This document shows positions 59,517-64,000 of a stretch of DNA of 64,000 bases, one piece after another. A program made the position numbers and the translations under genes. Below the pieces are notes generated by a model. The model was not told the origin of the DNA and did not search any database. It saw nothing but the letters and a program-made list of their open reading frames with translations. How positions within the stretch are numbered: the first letter of the stretch is position 1; every line of letters starts with the position of its first letter. The stretch comes from Hortaea werneckii (lineage: Eukaryota > Ascomycota > Dothideomycetes > Mycosphaerellales > Teratosphaeriaceae): NCBI GenBank assembly GCA_037044905.1, contig JBAOKB010000152.1, positions 61,019 to 125,018 on the forward strand, given 5' to 3'.

Positions 59517-62468
59517 ATGTCTTCTGGACACCTCGACGCGCCGAGACAAACGTCCCAAAGATCGCTTGAGAGCTTGCTCGGAGTAGGGAGCCGGTCCAGA
59601 AATGCAAACACTTCTCACCTGGGAAGCCACCTCGACAGGAAAAGGAGACAACAAGGCCTGAGCGCCGCCCTGTACTCCTCCTCCACCGGTTTCGAAGATG
59701 ATCTCCCAAAGCCTGTATCGAACACTCACGCACCGTTTCAGCCCAACAACGAGCCCGCGGAGAACAGCCTGAATGAATTGATGAACAATGCTCGCCCAAA
59801 AAAACGACCGAAGCTACAGGCGCAACGGGATCGTTCTTCGAAAAGTGGTGACTACAAGCGGCGAGACGGTGTTGACAAAAACCTTACACAGCAACCGTCC
59901 GCTACTCAGGCTCCTAGCCCTAAGGGAGCATCGCCCGCAGTGATTGACCTTACACTGCAAGACGATGGACCGCCACAGGATGATGAGCTATTGCAGGAGG
60001 ACGTACCACGGGCGTTCAGAAATCCCGTATCTGATGGCTCGGTCCAGAAGACTCCGGATAGTTTAACGAGCCATTCGACGCAGCCAGCATTTGGCTTTCA
60101 TGGCTTCTCTACCATGCCACCATTACCAAATGCGGCCATTCACCAGGTGCCGTCCGGCACGCAACCCGCACCATCGACCTCCAGATATGTAGGATTCTCG
60201 CCAGGTATTGTGACTCCAGCGCCATCTGCGGCCAGTCCCCCACTGCTAGCAGGCATGCCCACCGTGACCTATCATTGGACCTACCCCGGGTATCCCCCTG
60301 TCACCCACTTCCCCCAATCGAGCCAGGCCTTCAATCATTCCCCTGGATACTCAGCTGGGCACGCCCATTCTTCGCCCCACGGATTGCCGCCACGTACGCA
60401 GAAACCTCGTGTCCCTAATGTACAAAATCACGCGGGCTCCGATAGACCTCTGACGCAGCATTTCAAAAATGATCAGCGGTCTTCACCCCCGGATGCTCGC
60501 GCCAAAGCTTGTTCATGCGGGCAGGCCATCACCGACATGCAGTCAGCCGTGACATGCGCTGGTGCGAATTGCAAGCATGGTACGTTTCACAGAGCCTGTG
60601 TCGGGCTGGCCACTCGTCCCGTCACAGATGGGTGGCGATGTTGGGAATGCAGACGAAACTCAACACCCGCGTCTGGACCTCCTCGCTCTTCGCAACAGCC
60701 ATCGGACATGAGAATCGTGCCCCCTAGCTTCTCCGTCGTCAGGGGCGAGTCGATGCCTGAGCCGCCTCTGCACCCGGAGCAGGCTGAGGTCGTCAATACT
60801 ATCGCAGACGGGTTTAACGTATTCTACACTGGCTCGGCCGGAACAGGGAAGTCCACCGTCCTAAAAGCTTTTGTCCGCAAGTTGAAAGATCAGGGACGAA
60901 AAGTGGACATCATAGCGCCCTCTGGAATCGCTGCACTGAACGTAGGCGGCATGACAATCTTTGCGTATGCTGGCTGGCGTCCTGACTCGCTCAAGGAGCC
61001 ACTCCAAAAGCTCAAGCAGCAGGCTCATGGTCGCAGTGTTCGGAAGCGGTTGTGCGCGACCGATGTCCTGGTTATTGATGAGATCTCCATGGTTGAACGA
61101 GACCTGCTGGTAAGGCTTGACACGATCATGCGGGAAATTCGTCCGGGGTGGCAACCCACGGATGAAAGAGGCAAATTTGTTGCACAAACGTCGCCTCACC
61201 GCCGTGATATGCCGTTTGGCGGTGCGCAGATTGTCGTGACTGGGGATTTCTGCCAACTCCCTCCGGTCAAGCCGTTCAGGACTTGCATTGATTGTGGTGG
61301 AGACGACTTGCCTGGATACCATATGCAGGATGCCAGGGATATGATGTGCAAGCGGTGCCAGCGAGTCTACAAGGACAGCGAAAAGTGGGCTTTCAGCAGT
61401 GAAGCGTGGGCCAACTGCGACTTTCGATACTTCGAGCTCAAGCAGATCCACCGTCAAAGCGACAAGCGATTCATCGACATCCTGAACAAGTGTCGATACG
61501 GTCAATCGCTATCGCATGACCAACAGCAGCTGCTTCTGAGACCCAAACCTGATCCGGCGGGAGCTGTGAAACTACTTCCGCGCAAGGCAGAAGTGGAATC
61601 AGAGAATCGCCGAAACTTTGCCAGTCTCCCAGCTCAAGCTCGCCGCTTCGAATGTCACGACTGCTTCATCTGGCGAAATGAGGAACAGACGCCTGAGCTG
61701 CAAAAGCATCGAGCGCCTCGTTACGCAGACAGACCTAATGGGCCATTGCTGTCCTTGAAGGACCACCGACTGGAAGAGGCGGTCGAACTCAAGCAGGGCA
61801 TGCTTGTCATCCTCCTCGTCAACTTAGACTTCAAGCTGGGCTTGGTGAACGGTAGCCAGGGCAAGATCATCGGCTGGGAAGCGCACTCCGACGCCAAGGT
61901 CTTCCCGCCTCGAGAAGAGCGCCGCATGCCTTCCTCTCCGCGCAAATCAAGGCCATCCGCCAAATACGACTCCCCATCCAAATTCCGTTCTCGTCGCGGA
62001 GGACCCTCATCCCCGACCAGATTCGGCGGAGGAGAAAGCACCTCGCTGAAGCCGGAGCACGTCGTGATCAAGGAGTCACAGACCCGCGCGTTCATCGGTC
62101 GAAACGCTCCCACTACGGCTTTCTGGCCCGTTGTCGCTTTCCACAATGGAGTCACGCAGGCCATTTACCCGCACTGTGAGCTTTCCGAGCTGGGCGCTGA
62201 GGAACCTTACTCGGTCCTCGGGAGGACGCAGATGCCGTTGTTGGCTGCCTGGGCGATCACGGTGCATAAGAGCCAGGGGATGACTTTGGATCGGGTGATT
62301 GTCGATCTGTGGAACTCTTTCGAAAGGGAGATGGTGTATGTGGCTCTCTCGAGGGCTCGCGGCTTAGATGGGTTGAAGGTGGTTAGGCTGGCACGGGTCA
62401 TGGAAAGGGGAGTGAATGAGGAAGTCAGGGGTTTCTTGAGTGAGCATGGGATGGGAGATTACCGGTGA
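59517..62468 (+). CDS. PHD-finger plus PIF1-type helicase fusion
   Basis: 983 residues, single exon from ATG 59517. Residues 1-330 are disordered, with a basic KKRPKLQ stretch and a SUMO-interaction-like VIDLTLQDDG at about 141-150. A PHD-type C4HC3 zinc pattern follows at about 332-379 (CSCGQ, CAGANC, FHRAC, WRCWEC). The helicase starts near 420: Walker A GSAGTGKST (about 439-447), IIAPSGIAALNVGG, Walker B VLVIDEISMV (about 515-524), TGDFCQLPPV, an internal Cys cluster CIDCGG...CKRCQ, and late motifs MPLLAAWAITVHKSQGMTLD and YVALSRARGLDGL. PIF1 helicases are 5'-to-3' DNA helicases that act on telomeres, G-quadruplexes and replication forks. Here the helicase is intact and fused to a chromatin-reader-type finger. 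Two low-complexity inserts interrupt the C-terminal half (SPRKSRPSAKYDSPSKFRS). Confidence 0.88.
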   Translation: MSSGHLDAPRQTSQRSLESLLGVGSRSRNANTSHLGSHLDRKRRQQGLSAALYSSSTGFEDDLPKPVSNTHAPFQPNNEPAENSLNELMNNARPKKRPKLQAQRDRSSKSGDYKRRDGVDKNLTQQPSATQAPSPKGASPAVIDLTLQDDGPPQDDELLQEDVPRAFRNPVSDGSVQKTPDSLTSHSTQPAFGFHGFSTMPPLPNAAIHQVPSGTQPAPSTSRYVGFSPGIVTPAPSAASPPLLAGMPTVTYHWTYPGYPPVTHFPQSSQAFNHSPGYSAGHAHSSPHGLPPRTQKPRVPNVQNHAGSDRPLTQHFKNDQRSSPPDARAKACSCGQAITDMQSAVTCAGANCKHGTFHRACVGLATRPVTDGWRCWECRRNSTPASGPPRSSQQPSDMRIVPPSFSVVRGESMPEPPLHPEQAEVVNTIADGFNVFYTGSAGTGKSTVLKAFVRKLKDQGRKVDIIAPSGIAALNVGGMTIFAYAGWRPDSLKEPLQKLKQQAHGRSVRKRLCATDVLVIDEISMVERDLLVRLDTIMREIRPGWQPTDERGKFVAQTSPHRRDMPFGGAQIVVTGDFCQLPPVKPFRTCIDCGGDDLPGYHMQDARDMMCKRCQRVYKDSEKWAFSSEAWANCDFRYFELKQIHRQSDKRFIDILNKCRYGQSLSHDQQQLLLRPKPDPAGAVKLLPRKAEVESENRRNFASLPAQARRFECHDCFIWRNEEQTPELQKHRAPRYADRPNGPLLSLKDHRLEEAVELKQGMLVILLVNLDFKLGLVNGSQGKIIGWEAHSDAKVFPPREERRMPSSPRKSRPSAKYDSPSKFRSRRGGPSSPTRFGGGESTSLKPEHVVIKESQTRAFIGRNAPTTAFWPVVAFHNGVTQAIYPHCELSELGAEEPYSVLGRTQMPLLAAWAITVHKSQGMTLDRVIVDLWNSFEREMVYVALSRARGLDGLKVVRLARVMERGVNEEVRGFLSEHGMGDYR

Positions 62469-62656
62469 AGGGTTTATCAGGAAGATTTGGATCGCTGGCG
62501 ATCGACTGGATAGGTAGCATTCATATTGCACAGCTGGCAAGCTTCTCGGTACATATCAAAATAGATATCAGCAGTGTAGAGGTATCGAATGTACCATATC
62601 AAGACTAGAAGTCTTACACCCCCTTACATGGGCAAGTTCTTGCAATTCATTGGTGT

Positions 62657-63444
62657 TCACATAGTCCTATCTGAATTCTGAAGCTTCCGTGCAAGACTGA
62701 CCGGCAAGCTAAGCCCCACCGTCGCACCAATCACCCCGATCCACATTGCGAGATACTCTGCCGCAGACACCTGGCGCCCCGCCAGGACCGCCCGCATCGA
62801 ATCCTGCGTTAAGCACGGATGAACGAAATACGCCGGCCCACCAGTGACGGGATGTTCGCCCGTCATGCTCAGCGCGCTCATGGGTCCCACGGCTTGTAAC
62901 TGGGCTCTGTAGGTGAACGGAACCAGTAAGTTGTAGACTTCGTCCGGGGAGGGTAGAGGTGAACGGTCGGTGGATGGGAAGGTGAGATAGAGAACTGGGA
63001 CTTGATAAGTTGGGGAGTAGACGATGTCGTAGTGGACTTCTCTCTCAGTTTCAACTCCGGTCCTGGAGGGAACCGACTTCGTCAGGGATTCTGGGTCTTC
63101 TTCTTCGAGTTGCGGTAGCGGTTCTTCGGCTTCGTCATACCTGACAATATCTCTGTCCGGAGAGGTCGTGCCGCGGCTCATATTTTGCTCATCACGAGGC
63201 ATCGCGAAGGGATGCGGCCGTACGAGCCTCGAAATTCGAAGACGGTGCACTCCATCCTGTATTCCCGAATCAACATTGGCAACGCCCATAATGGTGTTCT
63301 GAATTTCATACGCACGTTTTCTAGAGCTCTGGCGTCCTGCCAGTCGCCCCGATCAGCCGGCACCACGTCACACCATGCCGAAGCAAGCGTTTGCACTCCT
63401 TGTGCAAATTCAGTTGGCGTCAATACATCTGGCGATGAGTTCAT
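62657..63444 (-). CDS. ATG10: Autophagy E2-like enzyme Atg10, two exons
   Basis: Exons 63444-63316 and 63256-62657 flank a 59-nt intron (AAC/GTGCGT, AATACAG) in phase 0, giving 242 residues. Exon 1 starts MNSSPDVLTPTEFAQGVQTL; exon 2 continues DGVHRLRISRLVRP. The core HYDIVYSPTYQVPVLYLTF and HPVTGGPAYFVHPCLTQDSM match Atg10, with the catalytic cysteine at residue 191 in H-P-C. The C-terminal helix EYLAMWIGVIGATVGLSLPV is typical of fungal Atg10. Atg10 conjugates Atg12 to Atg5, needed for autophagosome formation. The GTGCGT donor is a minor variant; the more canonical-looking GTATGA four bases on would shift the frame and create a stop, which is why I chose GTGCGT. The acidic stretch before the core (EEPLPQLEEED) is a variable loop. 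Confidence 0.85.
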
Positions 63445-63823
63445 TTCACAGGGAAGAAAATGAGGTCATGATTGTGCATTGATTGTAGAAGCGAGACGAT
63501 CTGGGAAGGCACGCTTGGAAATGGCTTTGGTGGAGTTCAAAATTGAGCTTTCTGATTGGCTGGGCAGCTTGGACGTGCGCCTGCTCTGGATGGGCATGTG
63601 TGGAAAGCAAAGAATACATGCTGGTCGCTCTCGCTCCTCCTTCTATCATATGGCATGCCCGCTATGGACTGGCGGGTAGCAATAGTTGTACAACCAACGA
63701 GTCTGGAAACATGTGTCCCACCTGAGCAAGAAAGTCCATGTTGCGTAATCGCTTCCTTCCTTGCCATAAGTCGATTCATACGACGGACGTAAAATGCGTT
63801 CGCACGGCCCATCATCCTCTAGC
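63445..63823. other. Intergenic
   Basis: Upstream of ATG10 and 3' flank of the edge gene. Short frames on both strands lack support. Confidence 0.4.
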
Positions 63824-64000
63824 TCAATCTTCCTCTCCCTTTTCATTGTCCTCCGCAGCATCCGTCGGCCCCTTCGCCCGCCTCTCAACCACCTCCGTAT
63901 ACCTCTTCAAAGTCTCAGAAGACCCCACCGCAACCCACAGCACAGCCGCAAGCCCAAGCGTAATACCAAACACGTACTTGGAGACCTGCCACATCGTCAT
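63824..64000 (-). CDS. Small single-helix membrane protein at the window edge
   Basis: On the minus strand an ATG at the last window base opens a 58-residue frame: MTMWQVSKYVFGITLGLAAV, LWVAVGSSETLKRYTEVVER and a Lys/Glu-rich end DNEKGEED. One hydrophobic helix (about residues 6-26) then an amphipathic helix. It may be complete, like small inner-mitochondrial or ER membrane subunits, or the last exon of a gene starting outside. No family recognised. Confidence 0.55.
   Translation of the reverse strand: MTMWQVSKYVFGITLGLAAVLWVAVGSSETLKRYTEVVERRAKGPTDAAEDNEKGEED

Noticed and set aside
1..64000. CRISPR array, bacterial operons, tRNA genes
   Set aside because: The sequence is eukaryotic; no regularly spaced direct repeats were seen, and no tRNA-like B box with a matching A box was found by eye.

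Overview
The window is nuclear DNA of a filamentous ascomycete (Pezizomycotina, most likely Dothideomycetes; the class is inference). Evidence: monocistronic genes on both strands, short GT-AG introns of about 49-104 nt, dispersed single 5S rRNA genes, fungus-typical families (DUF3433, arrestin-like with a PPxY motif, Atg10, GT34/GT8 transferases), and a transposon saturated with CpA-to-TpA mutations, the hallmark of repeat-induced point mutation (RIP).

Layout. 0-6 kb: an FMO-type monooxygenase divergent from a sulfotransferase-like P-loop gene, then a seven-helix membrane protein. 6.9-13.3 kb: one complete but RIP-destroyed Ty1/Copia element on the minus strand, with 166-bp LTRs and a 5-bp target duplication (TCCGA); protease, integrase, reverse transcriptase and RNase H remnants lie in Copia order, followed by an extra ORF frame before the 3' LTR. 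13.3-26 kb is accessory-like: two small Gly/Tyr-rich paralogues, two 5S rRNA copies on opposite strands, a RIP-mutated duplicate of the promoter and 5' end of a BTB gene, a broken gene fragment, a coiled-coil ORF, a very large DUF3433 membrane protein, the intact BTB gene, and a truncated cullin-like gene facing it.

26-64 kb is mostly ordinary gene-dense DNA: three Golgi-type glycosyltransferases (GT31-like, GT34, GT8), a mucin-like single-pass surface protein, a two-repeat small acidic protein, a stand-alone RNase H, a membrane metallophosphatase divergent from a bacterial-type YdeI/OmdA protein, several nuclear-looking unknowns (HMG-like plus zinc knuckle; chromo-like plus DUF3716-like), an arrestin-like adaptor, an MFS transporter, a SUMO-interaction-motif protein divergent from a PHD-PIF1 helicase fusion, ATG10, and a small membrane protein at the right edge.

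The most interesting items are the extra ORF frame inside the Copia element (280 codons with no frameshift), the RIP-marked duplicate of the BTB locus 6.5 kb from its intact source, and the neighbouring BTB / truncated-cullin pair. Introns were placed by eye from splice consensus and reading frame; no similarity search was run, so family names rest on recognised motifs.
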